A stretch of 64,000 nucleotides of DNA from Mesorhizobium sp. NZP2298 (GCF_013170825.1 NZ_CP033365.1:2554001-2618000); one strand, 5' to 3'. Positions 16,681-25,499 are shown, numbered from the stretch's first letter. Notes: generated from the letters alone by a model not told the origin. Translations and numbers: made by a program.

Positions 16681-17597
16681 GCCATGACAGCCGCATCGTG
16701 CTGACCAAGGACGGGGTGTCGCTGTCGCGGCTGGTCTTCGGCGCCTGGCGCCTGCTCGACGGCGACGCCCGCCCTGATGCCGACCAGGTCGGGAGGCTGA
16801 TCGGCGCCGCTGTCGATCTCGGCCTGACCAGTTTCGACCACGCCGACATCTACGGAAATTACGGGGTGGAGGCGGCCTTCGGCGCCGGGCTGTCGCGCTG
16901 GAAAGGCAAGCGAGAGGAGATCGAGCTGATCTCGAAATGCGACATCATGCTGGCCTCGGCCAACCGCCCGCGAAACCGGCTGAAGCATTACGACACCAGC
17001 GCCGCCCACATAGCCGCCTCGGTCGACCGCTCGCTCGGCAATCTCGGTACCGACTATCTCGACCTGTTGCTGCTGCACCGGCCGGATCCGCTGATGGATG
17101 CCGACGAGACGGCGGCGGCACTGGCCGCGTTGGTCAAGGCCGGCAAGGTGAGGGCGGTAGGCGTCTCGAATTTCACACCGTCACAGTTCGATCTACTGGC
17201 CTCGCGGCTGCCGTTTGCCCTGGTCACCAACCAGATCGAGATGTCGGTGCTGAAGACGTCCGCATTGGCCGATGGCAGTCTCGACCACGCGCAGCGCCTG
17301 GGCTACGCGCCGATGATCTGGTCGCCGCTCGGCGGCGGCTCGCTGTTCACCGGCAAGGAAGCCCGAGAAGCTCGGGTGCGGGCAGCGCTCGCGGCGGTTG
17401 CCGCCGAAGTCGGCGCCGGAGATCTCGCCACTGTTGCCATCGCCTGGCTGCTGCGCCATCCGGCCCGGCTGGTGCCGGTGCTGGGCTCAATGAAGCCGGA
17501 ACGGCTGGCGGCCATGGTCAAGGCGCTCGACATTGTGCTCGACCGCCAACAATGGTTCGCGATACTGGAGGCGAGCGAAGGCCGGCCGGTGGCGTAA
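16677..17597 (+). CDS. Aldo/keto reductase
   Basis: The start ATG at 16677 overlaps the preceding MFS stop (ATGA). The 306-residue protein is a TIM-barrel reductase. FDHADIYGNYGVE holds the catalytic Asp/Tyr, ELISKCDI the catalytic Lys, LLLLHRPDPLMDADET the conserved His, and VRAVGVSNFTPSQF and WLLRHPARLVPVLGSMKPER the NADPH-binding stretches. The layout resembles E. coli YdhF. Coupling to an MFS permease suggests the pair handles one carbonyl compound or its product. It is convergent with carA, leaving a 2-base gap. Confidence 0.92.
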   Translation: MSHDSRIVLTKDGVSLSRLVFGAWRLLDGDARPDADQVGRLIGAAVDLGLTSFDHADIYGNYGVEAAFGAGLSRWKGKREEIELISKCDIMLASANRPRNRLKHYDTSAAHIAASVDRSLGNLGTDYLDLLLLHRPDPLMDADETAAALAALVKAGKVRAVGVSNFTPSQFDLLASRLPFALVTNQIEMSVLKTSALADGSLDHAQRLGYAPMIWSPLGGGSLFTGKEAREARVRAALAAVAAEVGAGDLATVAIAWLLRHPARLVPVLGSMKPERLAAMVKALDIVLDRQQWFAILEASEGRPVA

Positions 17598-17599
17598 GT

Positions 17600-18817
17600 T
17601 CACGCCCGCTCGGCGAGCAATTCCTCGCCGCGCTTTTGCCGGATCAGGTTGACGAAGCGGCGGAACAGATAGTGCGAATCCTGGGGGCCGGGCGAGGCTT
17701 CGGGGTGGTGCTGGACCGAGAACACCGGCCGGCCGGTCAGCGCGATGCCGCAGTTCGAACCGTCGAACAGCGAGACATGGGTTTCCTCGACGCCTTCGGG
17801 CAACGAGTCGGCATCGACGGCGAAGCCGTGATTCATCGAGACGATCTCGACCTTGCCGGTGGTGTGGTCCTTGACCGGATGGTTGGCGCCATGATGGCCC
17901 TGGTGCATCTTGGCGGTCCTGCCGCCGAGCGCCAGCGCCAGCATCTGGTGGCCGAGGCAGATGCCGAACACCGGGATGTCGGTCTTCAACAGATCCTGGA
18001 TGACCGGCACGGCATAGCCGCCGGTGGCTTCCGGATCGCCGGGGCCGTTGGAGAGGAAGATGCCGTCCGGCTGCATGGCGAGGATTTCTTCGGCACCAGT
18101 CTTGGCCGGTACGACGGTGACCTTGGCGCCGAGGCCGGCGAGCAGCCGCAGGATGTTGCGCTTGACGCCATAGTCGATGGCCACGACGTGCAGGGACGGA
18201 TCAGTCTGTTCGCCAAAACCTTCGTTCCACACCCAGGGCGTCTCGCGCCAGACCGAGGACTGGCCCGAGGTGACTTCCTTGGCGAGGTCGAGGCCGATCA
18301 GGCCCGACCATGCGGCGGCGCGCTGCTTCAGGTCGTCGAGATCGAAGACGCCGTCCGGCGCATGCGCGATGACGGCGTTGGGCATGCCCTTTTCACGGAT
18401 CAGCGCGGTCAGCGCGCGGGTGTCGATACCCGACAGTGCCATGATGCCGCGCTTCTTCAGCCACTGGTCGAGACCGCCGGCGGCGCGGTAGTTGGACGGG
18501 TTGGTGACATCGGCCTTGAACACGGCGCCGACGGCGCCGGCGCGGGCGGCCGGGTTGAGGTCCTCGATGTCCTCGCCATTGGTGCCGATGTTGCCGATAT
18601 GCGGGAAGGTGAAGGTAACGATCTGGCCGGCATAGGAGGGGTCGGTGAGGATTTCCTGATAGCCGGTGAGCGCGGTGTTGAAGCAGACTTCGGCGACGGC
18701 GGAACCGGTGGCCCCGAGACCGCGGCCCTCGATGACGGTCCCGTCGGCCAGCACCAGAAGGGCGGTCGGCTTTTCGGTGGCCCAAGGTGGGGTCAGCGCG
18801 GGCGTCGTCTCGGCCAT
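17600..18817 (-). CDS. carA: Carbamoyl-phosphate synthase small subunit
   Basis: CarA is the glutaminase that delivers ammonia to CarB. The ATG at 18817 has AGGAG 7 bases upstream and gives 405 residues. The N-terminal CPSase domain has FNTALTGYQEILTDPSYAGQI and the GIDTRALT motif. The class I amidotransferase half has the nucleophile in PVFGICLGHQML and the His/Glu pair in FSVQHHPEASPGP. A compact palindrome GGCCCG-G-CGGGCC (18850-18862) lies in the leader and could be an attenuation element, though no T-run is visible. It is divergent from yqeY, while carB is about 17 kb downstream on the same strand. Confidence 0.97.
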   Translation of the reverse strand: MAETTPALTPPWATEKPTALLVLADGTVIEGRGLGATGSAVAEVCFNTALTGYQEILTDPSYAGQIVTFTFPHIGNIGTNGEDIEDLNPAARAGAVGAVFKADVTNPSNYRAAGGLDQWLKKRGIMALSGIDTRALTALIREKGMPNAVIAHAPDGVFDLDDLKQRAAAWSGLIGLDLAKEVTSGQSSVWRETPWVWNEGFGEQTDPSLHVVAIDYGVKRNILRLLAGLGAKVTVVPAKTGAEEILAMQPDGIFLSNGPGDPEATGGYAVPVIQDLLKTDIPVFGICLGHQMLALALGGRTAKMHQGHHGANHPVKDHTTGKVEIVSMNHGFAVDADSLPEGVEETHVSLFDGSNCGIALTGRPVFSVQHHPEASPGPQDSHYLFRRFVNLIRQKRGEELLAERA

Positions 18818-19093
18818 GGCGGCACTCCTATCACACTGCGCGCTGCAAAGGCCCGGCGGGCCATCCGCGCAGCAAACGGCGCGGAGCGGCGAATTCGCGG
18901 CCTCCACGCATTCAAGCTTCAGTTCATGCAAGGCCCAGTACATAGGGGAAGGGGGCAGGGCGGTCAATGATCATGCGAAATGCCGCCATGATTTATTTCA
19001 TCAAGCAATATCAGAGGCTTGATCCACAATATCTGGGTTTGCCTTGGCTAGGCCCCGGCGCTATTGTCCGCGCCGACCGAAGGAGAAAGCATC

Positions 19094-19543
19094 ATGCGCG
19101 GAAAAATCGCCGAATCCCTGAAGAGCGCGATGAAGGCGCAAGACAAGCATCGGCTGCCGACATTGCGGCTGATCCAGGCGGCCATCCACGATCGCGACAT
19201 CGCCAATCGCGGTGCCGGCAAGGATCCCGCGAGCGACGAGGAGATCCTGCAGATCCTGGCCAAGATGGTGAAGCAGCGCGAGGAATCGGCCAAGGCGTTC
19301 GAAGACGGCAAGCGGCCGGAACTGGCGGCGCAGGAGCGCGGAGAGATGGAGATCATCCGCGGCTTCCTGCCGACCCAGCTCGATGATGCCGCGATCACGG
19401 CCGCGGCGCGCGAGGCGATTGCCGAGACCGGTGCCGCCAGCCAGAAGGACATGGGCAAGGTGATTGCGGCGCTGAAGCAGAAATATGCCGGCCAGATGGA
19501 TTTCGGCAAGGCAAGCGGCATCGTCAAAGGCCTGCTGCAGTAA
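19094..19543 (+). CDS. yqeY: GatB/YqeY-domain protein
   Basis: AGGAG precedes the ATG at 19094 (MRGKIAESLKSAMKAQDKHR), giving 149 residues, the standard YqeY length. Family signatures are LPTLRLIQAAIHDRDIA, EEILQILAKMVKQREESAKAFEDG, ERGEMEIIRGFLPTQL and the C-terminal MGKVIAALKQKYAGQMDFGKASGIVKGLL. The domain is the tRNA-binding helical module of GatB. The stand-alone protein's function is unresolved, perhaps linked to tRNA amidation. In many Rhizobiales I recall carA-yqeY-dnaG-rpoD being contiguous; here dnaG starts 17 kb later. The downstream gap (19544-19766) shows no gene. Confidence 0.93.
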   Translation: MRGKIAESLKSAMKAQDKHRLPTLRLIQAAIHDRDIANRGAGKDPASDEEILQILAKMVKQREESAKAFEDGKRPELAAQERGEMEIIRGFLPTQLDDAAITAAAREAIAETGAASQKDMGKVIAALKQKYAGQMDFGKASGIVKGLLQ

Positions 19544-19766
19544 GCCCAGGCGTTCTGGCCGTAGGCGCCCAATGTTCAGGAGCCACCTGGGCCGCGATCC
19601 TCGACACGGACGTAAGGCGCATCGACAAGCCGCTCGCTCGCCGTGCCTTCGCTGCATCCACTGCCGCAGCCATTTGAGCCTGAACGGTCCGAGCAACAGT
19701 ATCCCGTCGCCCACAGGATCGCCGAACTGTCGTTGGTCGAGCGCTATGGCGGTACAGGGGAACCGA

Positions 19767-20213
19767 TCAGCCCATCATGCCGAGTTGCCTGAGCAGGTCG
19801 AGCTGGTCCGCGCTCAGCCAATATTCGCGAACTTTGCCGTTCTCGACGCGCAGGAAATCGGCGCCCGCAAATCTGATGGCCGTGCCAGGCTTGGCCTTGG
19901 CGCCCGGGAACCCGCCCTTGTATGTGCCGCTCGCCAGCCAGCGTCCAGCGATCATGCCCTCACCGAACAAGGGCTGGACCTGGACTTCAAAGACGAACGG
20001 ATCGATGGCGGCGTGCAACTGGCCGATCCAGCCGGCCATGCCGTCGGGTCCGGCATAGATCGAGAGGTCCTCGCCTCCCAGCGGGGACATGTGCAGCTTG
20101 TAGTCCGGCGCGATAATCTGGCCCGCGATGGCCAGATCGCCATTACACATTGCGATCCATTTGCCCCAGATCGTAGCCAGTTCGTCGTCTTTCGTCGGCT
20201 GTGCGGTGCTCAT
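19767..20213 (-). CDS. SnoaL/NTF2-like ester cyclase family protein
   Basis: The 148-residue protein (ATG at 20213, GGGGG 9 bases upstream; an ATG 9 bases earlier at 20222 is an alternative) has the alpha+beta NTF2-like pattern. It opens DDELATIWGKWIAMCNGDLA, then IIAPDYKLHM, GPDGMAGWIGQLHAAIDPFVFEVQ, a GRWLASGTYKG strand and FLRVENGKVREYWLSADQLDLLRQLGM. These are the hallmarks of the SnoaL-like polyketide cyclase group, which in ordinary bacteria are mostly uncharacterised. It runs leftward behind an SDR gene (152-base gap), so the two may be cotranscribed and controlled by the AraC regulator. Confidence 0.82.
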   Translation of the reverse strand: MSTAQPTKDDELATIWGKWIAMCNGDLAIAGQIIAPDYKLHMSPLGGEDLSIYAGPDGMAGWIGQLHAAIDPFVFEVQVQPLFGEGMIAGRWLASGTYKGGFPGAKAKPGTAIRFAGADFLRVENGKVREYWLSADQLDLLRQLGMMG

Positions 20214-20365
20214 CGCAGTCATCCCCCAGCAGCGGAATTGCCGCCAACGTTGCGCCTGTCATATCACGTCGGTTCATTTTCAATGCCTTGATCTGTCGTG
20301 AAACTTGGACCCGCTTGCCGAGGGAGGCAGGGAGCGGCTGTCGATCCATCACATGAAACCGACCA

Positions 20366-21100
20366 TCAATCCTGAGCCGTCGGTCGTATGACGATGCTGC
20401 CGACGTCCACATCGGCCGGTTGCTCGATCGCGTAGACGACACCGCGAGCGATAGCATCGGGCGAGATTGCGAGGTGGCCGATGCGCTTGCCCATGGCTTC
20501 CTTGACGACCGGATCGGTCATTGAATCTGCAAAGTTCGTCGAGATCATGCCTGGTGATATTTCGGTAACCCTGAGGTGTGGCCCTGCCTCCTGCCTCAGG
20601 GCCTCGGTGATTGTGCGCACGGCATTCTTCGTCGCCGCATAGACGCCCATGGTCGGGAGGATCTTGATCCCGGCCGTCGAGACAATATTGATGATGTGCC
20701 CTGACTGCTGACGTTGAAACACTGGCAGCGCTGCGGCGATGCCATAGAGCGTGCCGCGCAGATTGACGTCGATCATGGCGTCCCAGTCTTCCACGCGCAG
20801 AGCATCGAAGCGCGATATGGGCCCAATCCCTGCATTGTTCACGATGACGTCGAGCTTGCCGCCCTGCTCGATCGCCAAACCGACGAGGGCCTCGAGATCG
20901 CCGCGCTGGCGGACGTCGGTCGTCTTGTATACGGCCTTGCCCCCCGCGGCCGCGATCTCGTCGACGACGACGGCCAGTTTATCCTCGCGGCGGGCGCCGA
21001 GCACGACGAAGGCCCCATGTCGCGCGAGAAGTTTTGCTGTCGCACGCCCAATCCCGCTGCTTGCGCCTGTGATGGCGATGACCTTGTCCACTATGCTCAT
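20366..21100 (-). CDS. Short-chain dehydrogenase/reductase (SDR)
   Basis: The 244-residue protein starts at 21100 with an AGGAGAA site. TGASSGIGRATA (glycine-rich cofactor loop), VIVNNAGIGP, INIVSTAGIK (Ser) and YAATKNAV (Tyr-x3-Lys) are all present, so it is catalytically complete. The basic residues in GARREDK after beta 2 suggest NADP(H). Sequence style is close to YdfG-type SDRs (serine/3-hydroxypropionate class), though no substrate can be assigned. It is divergent from an AraC regulator with only 62 bases between the start codons, so it is probably that regulator's target. Confidence 0.88.
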   Translation of the reverse strand: MSIVDKVIAITGASSGIGRATAKLLARHGAFVVLGARREDKLAVVVDEIAAAGGKAVYKTTDVRQRGDLEALVGLAIEQGGKLDVIVNNAGIGPISRFDALRVEDWDAMIDVNLRGTLYGIAAALPVFQRQQSGHIINIVSTAGIKILPTMGVYAATKNAVRTITEALRQEAGPHLRVTEISPGMISTNFADSMTDPVVKEAMGKRIGHLAISPDAIARGVVYAIEQPADVDVGSIVIRPTAQD

Positions 21101-21148
21101 TGCAATTCTCCTTCTCTACCGAGATAAGGCCACCGGACAAGATTTTAT

Positions 21149-21163
21149 ATATCGGAACGTCCA
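21149..21163. promoter_or_regulatory. Candidate AraC site, copy 1
   Basis: ATATCGGAACGTCCA ends at the first base of the AraC start codon. It is similar to the motif at 23652-23666 (11 of 15 positions) in front of the paralogous AraC gene, sharing CGGA-N-CGTCC at nearly the same distance from ATG. It could be a shared binding site or simply conserved leader sequence. Confidence 0.4.
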
Positions 21164-22083
21164 TGAATTTATCGCAATCGTCTAACGCGACGACTGATCC
21201 TCTATCCGACGTGCTGATTGCCCTCGGCGCGACAGTGACCCGACGCACCCGGCTGGAAGCCGCGGGCCAGTGGGCCCTCGAATTTCCGGCTCTTGATCGA
21301 CTGAAGTTCGTGGCGCTGTTGAGAGGAACCATCTGGTTGACCGTGCCGGGGCAAGACGCTCAACCGATGAGCGCAGGTGACGTCTGCCTGATCGGACGCA
21401 TGACCTACGCGATGGCCAGCGACCCGACACTGCCGCCTCTCGACGGTCGGGCCCTCTATGACGGCCGCGACGTCGTGCGTCTTGGTGGCGACGAGACAAT
21501 CGCCCTCGGTGGAAGCGTCACGTTCTCGCCGGAAAACGCGGACTTCCTGCTCGACATGCTGCCGGGCTTCCTGCTGGTTCCTCGGTCCTCGACGGCATCT
21601 GGTGCGGTGACGACAATCCTCACGCTTTTGAATGGCGAAATGGAACGCGCCGCCATGGGAAGTCGGATCGTGAGCGCCCGCCTGGCCGATGTGCTTCTGG
21701 TGGAGGCGATCCGCGCCTACGCGGAAGGAGCCCAGGGCATCCAGACCGGATGGCTTGGCGCGCTCTCGAATCCAGGGCTCGGCCGCGTGCTCCGCGCCGT
21801 TCATGGAGATGTTGCCCGGCCATGGACGGTGGCGCAACTCGCCAGTGTGGCCGGCATGTCGCGGGCGGCCTTCTCGGCAGCGTTCACCCGCCAAGTGGGA
21901 CAGCCGCCGCTCGGCTATGTGCGGGCGTGGCGCCTTGCTCTCGCTCATGCGGCGTTGGCCCGTGGCGATGCTGACATAGCAGGCATCGGCAGCAAGCTCG
22001 GCTACATGTCGCAGAGTGCTTTCACGCACGCCTTTCGACGCACCTTTGGCACTACCCCGAAAGCTGTCGCGCGAGCACGATGA
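21163..22083 (+). CDS. AraC-family regulator with AraC-binding-like cupin domain
   Basis: The ATG at 21163 gives 306 residues. The N-terminal cupin-like ligand domain has LKFVALLRGTIWLTVPGQDAQPMSAGDVCLIGR, characteristic of the cupin_6 group. The C-terminal double helix-turn-helix contains WTVAQLASVAGMSRAAFSAAFTRQVGQPPLGYVRAWRL (about 225-262) and IAGIGSKLGYMSQSAFTHAFRRTFGTTPKAVAR. It is divergent from an SDR and paralogous to the AraC gene at 23669 (both begin DPLSD and share the domain order). The stop codon directly adjoins a pcaD-like remnant read in the same frame. Likely activator or repressor of the SDR. Confidence 0.9.
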   Translation: MNLSQSSNATTDPLSDVLIALGATVTRRTRLEAAGQWALEFPALDRLKFVALLRGTIWLTVPGQDAQPMSAGDVCLIGRMTYAMASDPTLPPLDGRALYDGRDVVRLGGDETIALGGSVTFSPENADFLLDMLPGFLLVPRSSTASGAVTTILTLLNGEMERAAMGSRIVSARLADVLLVEAIRAYAEGAQGIQTGWLGALSNPGLGRVLRAVHGDVARPWTVAQLASVAGMSRAAFSAAFTRQVGQPPLGYVRAWRLALAHAALARGDADIAGIGSKLGYMSQSAFTHAFRRTFGTTPKAVARAR

Positions 22084-22406
22084 TCGGCGACGGCCAACGA
22101 ACCGGTCATCGGTATCGACCGGCAAGGTTTGGCTGGCCTGTTCGCCGCCGTTCGCGATGCCGACCTTCGGAGTACGGTAGCGCTGATCAACCGGCCGACG
22201 CTGGTGATCGCTGGCCAGCACGACACGGTGACGGCGGCCAGCCATGGCGAATTGATCGCCGCAGCCGTGCCGGCGCGAAGCCGCTTGTCCTGCCCGCGGT
22301 TCACCTGTCGAACGTGGAGTATCCGGCAGAGCTCATAGAGGCCGTGCTCGATTTCTTGCGCGGACCGAGAGTCTGGTCTCGTGGGGTCCGCTGTCTCACG
22401 ACCTGA
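22084..22406 (+). pseudogene. pcaD: 3-oxoadipate enol-lactonase (PcaD-like) C-terminal remnant, frameshifted
   Basis: Immediately after the AraC stop, in the same frame, the sequence reads RDADLRSTVALINRPTLVI then AGQHDTVTAASHGELIAAAVP. It then continues only in another frame as GAKPLVLPAVHLSNVEYPAE and LIEAVLDFL. Joined, this is the C-terminal third of an alpha/beta hydrolase of the PcaD type, with the catalytic Asp region (GQHD) and His (AVHLSN) present. A one-base deletion near 22272 (CCGGCG for CCGGGCG) explains the shift. The N-terminal portion, including the nucleophile Ser, is missing. No start codon or ribosome site precedes it. It is a decayed relic, no longer functional. Confidence 0.75.
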
Positions 22407-22415
22407 AGCGGGACC

Positions 22416-23420
22416 TTACGGCTCCTTGCACATTGGCAGCGGCTGCGCGGGCGGTGCGGGGTGATCCTTCTTGTACTGGGCGATCATCGGCTCGAGGGTT
22501 TTTCGCGGCCAGAATTTCGGCGCGCCGATTTCCTTAAGGCAGGATGCGTTCCAATAGGGCGCCTCGCCGGATGGCGAATGGCCTTTGGCCGCCTGCGCGA
22601 CGGCGGCGATGTCGCGCGATTCCGGATAGATGTAGAGTGTCGTCGGATTGTCCTTCACCATCGCGATGATCTGCCGCGCGTCCGCCGGCGACCAGCTGGT
22701 GCAGCCATTGCTGCGGCCGCCGGCATAGTCCACCAGCTTGCCGAACGGTACCAGGCCATCATGGTCGGCGTAGGAGCTGTTCGGGCTTTTGCGCATGCAC
22801 GTGGCGCGCAGCACCTGTGCCGCATGGCCGCCGATCACCCGTTGTCTCGCATTGGCGGCTTCGCCCTCGCCGTCGAACTGGATGAAGGTGCGCAGGAAGG
22901 CGGCATTCTGTTTCGCGCTGGCGCTGTAAAAGCCCTTGAAGGAGGTCTTCGCCTCGCGGGTGACATAGGCGCCGCCGGCGGTCAGCTCCGAATCCATGGC
23001 ATTGCCGAAGTTCTTGGAGCAGCGCCTGCCATTTGAAAAATCGGCCGTGCCTTTCAGATTTTTTCCGCTGCCGTGACCTGACGCGATGGCGCGAAACGAT
23101 TGGCTGGCCTCGCAGATGACATAGTACCGGCGCCCCAGCACGCCATTGCCGAGATCGCCGGGACGTGTAGCGTCCATGGCGAAGTAACAGGGATTCCTGA
23201 CCGCGCCTTGCGCCACCTTTTTCAGGTAGAGCGCACGCGCCCGCTCCAGCACCACGGCCGAGATCTGGCCGTCGCTGTCGCCGACATGGACCTGCAGCCA
23301 GGCCGGAACAGCTGATGGCTGCAGTGCGGCGAAGGATCGGGCAGTCGCCGTCAAGGCGATGACGATGACAAGAAGGCTGAGGGTGACGACCACACCCAAC
23401 GGGACAGATCTCAACCGCAC
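22416..23420 (-). CDS. Murein L,D-transpeptidase catalytic-domain protein (YkuD_2 type)
   Basis: The 334-residue protein begins with a signal or anchor segment (VPLGVVVTLSLLVIVIALTA) and is exported. The conserved catalytic block is YAGGRSNGCTSWSPADA, with the nucleophile Cys at residue 240, and the upstream His is in VIGGHAAQVL (H199). LGRRYYVICEASQSFRAIASGHG is also typical of the YkuD_2 group. Other cysteines (C78, C103, C134, C208 and a C-terminal MCKEP) could form disulphides. These enzymes act on peptidoglycan 3-3 crosslinks or related targets; the YkuD_2 branch is poorly studied. It is leftward and divergent from the second AraC gene. Confidence 0.85.
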   Translation of the reverse strand: MRLRSVPLGVVVTLSLLVIVIALTATARSFAALQPSAVPAWLQVHVGDSDGQISAVVLERARALYLKKVAQGAVRNPCYFAMDATRPGDLGNGVLGRRYYVICEASQSFRAIASGHGSGKNLKGTADFSNGRRCSKNFGNAMDSELTAGGAYVTREAKTSFKGFYSASAKQNAAFLRTFIQFDGEGEAANARQRVIGGHAAQVLRATCMRKSPNSSYADHDGLVPFGKLVDYAGGRSNGCTSWSPADARQIIAMVKDNPTTLYIYPESRDIAAVAQAAKGHSPSGEAPYWNASCLKEIGAPKFWPRKTLEPMIAQYKKDHPAPPAQPLPMCKEP

Positions 23421-23651
23421 CGGATCAATTCTCCTGCCAAAGCCATGCGAATCCTTGCGGCGTCATATCCGCAACCAATCATAAAATGTCCCGCGCCCAT
23501 CGGCGAGACACATCTTGTTTAGCGTGCCTGACAACGGCCGTTTTGCGATCGGCAGCGCATGACGCATTGCAGGACAACCCGCACGCTTGCGCGCCACCAA
23601 GCCAAACTGGACAGGCTGGGAGGACGATTTATAATTATCGGGCGCAAAATA

Positions 23652-23666
23652 ATTACGGATCGTCCG
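23652..23666. promoter_or_regulatory. Candidate AraC site, copy 2
   Basis: ATTACGGATCGTCCG lies 3 bases before the start of the second AraC gene. The upstream bases are AT-rich (TTATAATTATC), compatible with a promoter. It matches the element at 24695-24709 in front of the SDR at 12 of 15 positions and the element before the other AraC gene at 11 of 15. Confidence 0.45.
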
Positions 23667-23668
23667 AA

Positions 23669-24577
23669 ATGGATCCCCTCAGTGACATCATTGCCCTTTT
23701 GCAACCCAGCACGGCGATTTCCAAGCCCATCAAGGGGCGTGGCCGATGGGGCGTGCGTTACGCCGCTTATGATGCGCCTGGTTTTACAATAATCGTGGAG
23801 GGCGCGTGCTGGATCGCGTTTGCGGGTCAGGATCCAGTCAAGTTCGAGAAGGGAGACTTCCTCCTGGTGCCTTCCACGCCGGCCTTCTCGCTCAGCAGCC
23901 ATCCAGGCATCGACTGTGAGCTCCGGACGCCAATGGACGTTGCCATCCAGCATGGCGAGCAAGATGGAGACCCGGATTTTGTCGCGCTCGGCGGGACGTT
24001 TCGAATCGAGCCGGTCAACGCCGCGCTCCTGCTCGCGCTCCTTCCGAGCGTCATCCAGGTGCCCGGATCGCAGGGCCGTTCCTCCAGGCTTGGCAGGGTC
24101 GTCAGCCTCATCATGGAGGAGTGCGAGAACGAAGATCCGGGCAAGGAGATGGTCTTGCAGCGATTGCTCGAGGTTCTGCTCGTCGAAGCGTTGCGATGGC
24201 GTGGCATCGGTTCCGGCGCGGCCGGCCTGCTCGGCGGGATGCGGGATCCGGCGCTGGCGCGCGTGCTCCGCGCCATGCACGAGGATGTCCGGGCGGGCTG
24301 GACGGTCGCGGAACTTGCCAGGATCGCGGGACTCTCTCGGTCGGCCTTCGCGGCTCGCTTCGTGGACGCGCTCGGTTGCGGCCCGATCGAGTACCTGGCC
24401 CGCTGGCGCATGGCGCTGGCGAAGGATGCTCTCATTCGAGGCTCGAAAACCCTGGACAAAATAGCCGGTGAGATCGGCTACGAGTCCGCCAGCGCCTTCA
24501 GCACTGCTTTCAGGAAACGGCTTGGTTGTTCGCCGGGAAAGTTCGCCCGCGACGGTGGTGTCCGCTTGACCGCGTAA
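23669..24577 (+). CDS. AraC-family regulator, paralogue of the one at 21163
   Basis: The ATG at 23669 gives 302 residues; an open frame upstream to 23486 lacks family similarity. The cupin-like N-terminal domain (FTIIVEGACWIAFAGQDPVKFEKGDFLLVPSTPAFSL) precedes the two-part HTH: WTVAELARIAGLSRSAFAARFVDALGCGPIEYLARWRMALAKDAL and LDKIAGEIGYESASAFSTAFRKRLGCSPGKFARD. The structure and N-terminus (MDPLSDIIALLQ) mirror the regulator at 21163. The next gene on the same strand is an SDR (24756), the expected target. The shared upstream motif suggests auto- and cross-recognition by the two regulators. Confidence 0.9.
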   Translation: MDPLSDIIALLQPSTAISKPIKGRGRWGVRYAAYDAPGFTIIVEGACWIAFAGQDPVKFEKGDFLLVPSTPAFSLSSHPGIDCELRTPMDVAIQHGEQDGDPDFVALGGTFRIEPVNAALLLALLPSVIQVPGSQGRSSRLGRVVSLIMEECENEDPGKEMVLQRLLEVLLVEALRWRGIGSGAAGLLGGMRDPALARVLRAMHEDVRAGWTVAELARIAGLSRSAFAARFVDALGCGPIEYLARWRMALAKDALIRGSKTLDKIAGEIGYESASAFSTAFRKRLGCSPGKFARDGGVRLTA

Positions 24578-24694
24578 GGCCGTGCCTCGCGCGGCGTGGC
24601 TTCTTCAAAAGATTTCGCTGATCGACGCTGATCACTTGCTCCCTGCTCGGGATGAGCCATTTTTGGACAGTTGGAAATAAAAACAGGACTATTG

Positions 24695-24709
24695 ATTATA
24701 GATCGTCTG
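24695..24709. promoter_or_regulatory. Candidate AraC site, copy 3
   Basis: ATTATAGATCGTCTG lies about 47 bases before the SDR start, a normal position for an AraC-type activator site near the -35 region. It matches copy 2 at 12 of 15 bases (ATTA..GATCGTC.G). Confidence 0.45.
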
Positions 24710-24755
24710 CGTTTGCAAGCCTACGAAAGGTGCATTGAAACCAACGGAGCTTAGC

Positions 24756-25499
24756 ATGCAAACGATCCTCATCACCGGCTGTTCATCTGGCTATGGCCTT
24801 GAGACTGCCCGCCATTTTCTCGTCAACGGGTGGAACGTCATCGCCACCATGCGGACACCGCGGGAGGACATACTGCCGCGCTCGGAGCGCCTGAGGATAC
24901 TGCCGCTGGACGTCACCAGCGAGGCCAGCATCTCGGCGACTGTCGAAGCCGCGGGCCCGATCGACGTTCTTGTCAACAATGCAGGCATCGGCGTGGTCGG
25001 CGCCTTTGAAGCGACGACCATGTCGCACATCCGCAAGGTCTTCGAGACCAATACGCTTGGCGTGATGGCCATGGCGCAGGCCGTGATACCGCAGATGCGC
25101 GAGCGCCGGTCCGGCGCGATCGTCAACGTCACCTCAAGCGTTACCCTCGCTGCAATGCCCTTGGCGGCCGCCTACACCGCCAGCAAGCAGGCCATCGAGG
25201 GCTTCACTGGATCGCTCGCGCACGAACTTGCCTATTTCGGTATCCGCGCAAAGCTGGTCGAGCCAGGATACGCGCCGACAACGCGATTTACGCAAAACAC
25301 TTCGGTGCGCATCGAAGACATGATCCCGGAAGCCTATGCCGATTTCGCGGCCCCGATCTTCGCGGCCTTCGCCCAGCCCGCGCTGACCACCAAGGAAAGC
25401 GACGTTGCCGAAGCTATCTGGGCCGCTGCCCACGACACTTCGGGCAAGCTCCGTTTTCCGGCAGGCCAGGATGCGGTCGCCCTCGCAAACGCTGGCTGA
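24756..25499 (+). CDS. Short-chain dehydrogenase/reductase (SDR)
   Basis: The ATG at 24756 (MQTILITGCSSGYGLETARHF) gives 247 residues; an in-frame TTG 21 bases earlier is possible. TGCSSGYG is the cofactor loop and VLVNNAGIGVVG the NNAG motif. NVTSSVTLAAM carries the Ser and YTASKQAIEGF the catalytic Tyr-x3-Lys. TMRTPRED after beta 2 suggests NADP(H). The overall pattern is that of the oxidoreductase class near 3-oxoacyl or 17-beta-type SDRs, common in rhizobial accessory DNA. The upstream neighbour is the AraC regulator on the same strand (178-base gap). Confidence 0.88.
   Translation: MQTILITGCSSGYGLETARHFLVNGWNVIATMRTPREDILPRSERLRILPLDVTSEASISATVEAAGPIDVLVNNAGIGVVGAFEATTMSHIRKVFETNTLGVMAMAQAVIPQMRERRSGAIVNVTSSVTLAAMPLAAAYTASKQAIEGFTGSLAHELAYFGIRAKLVEPGYAPTTRFTQNTSVRIEDMIPEAYADFAAPIFAAFAQPALTTKESDVAEAIWAAAHDTSGKLRFPAGQDAVALANAG

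Noticed and set aside
19544..19766. Possible tRNA or small RNA gene after yqeY
   Set aside because: I looked for acceptor and T-arm signatures and found none; only short partial palindromes are present.
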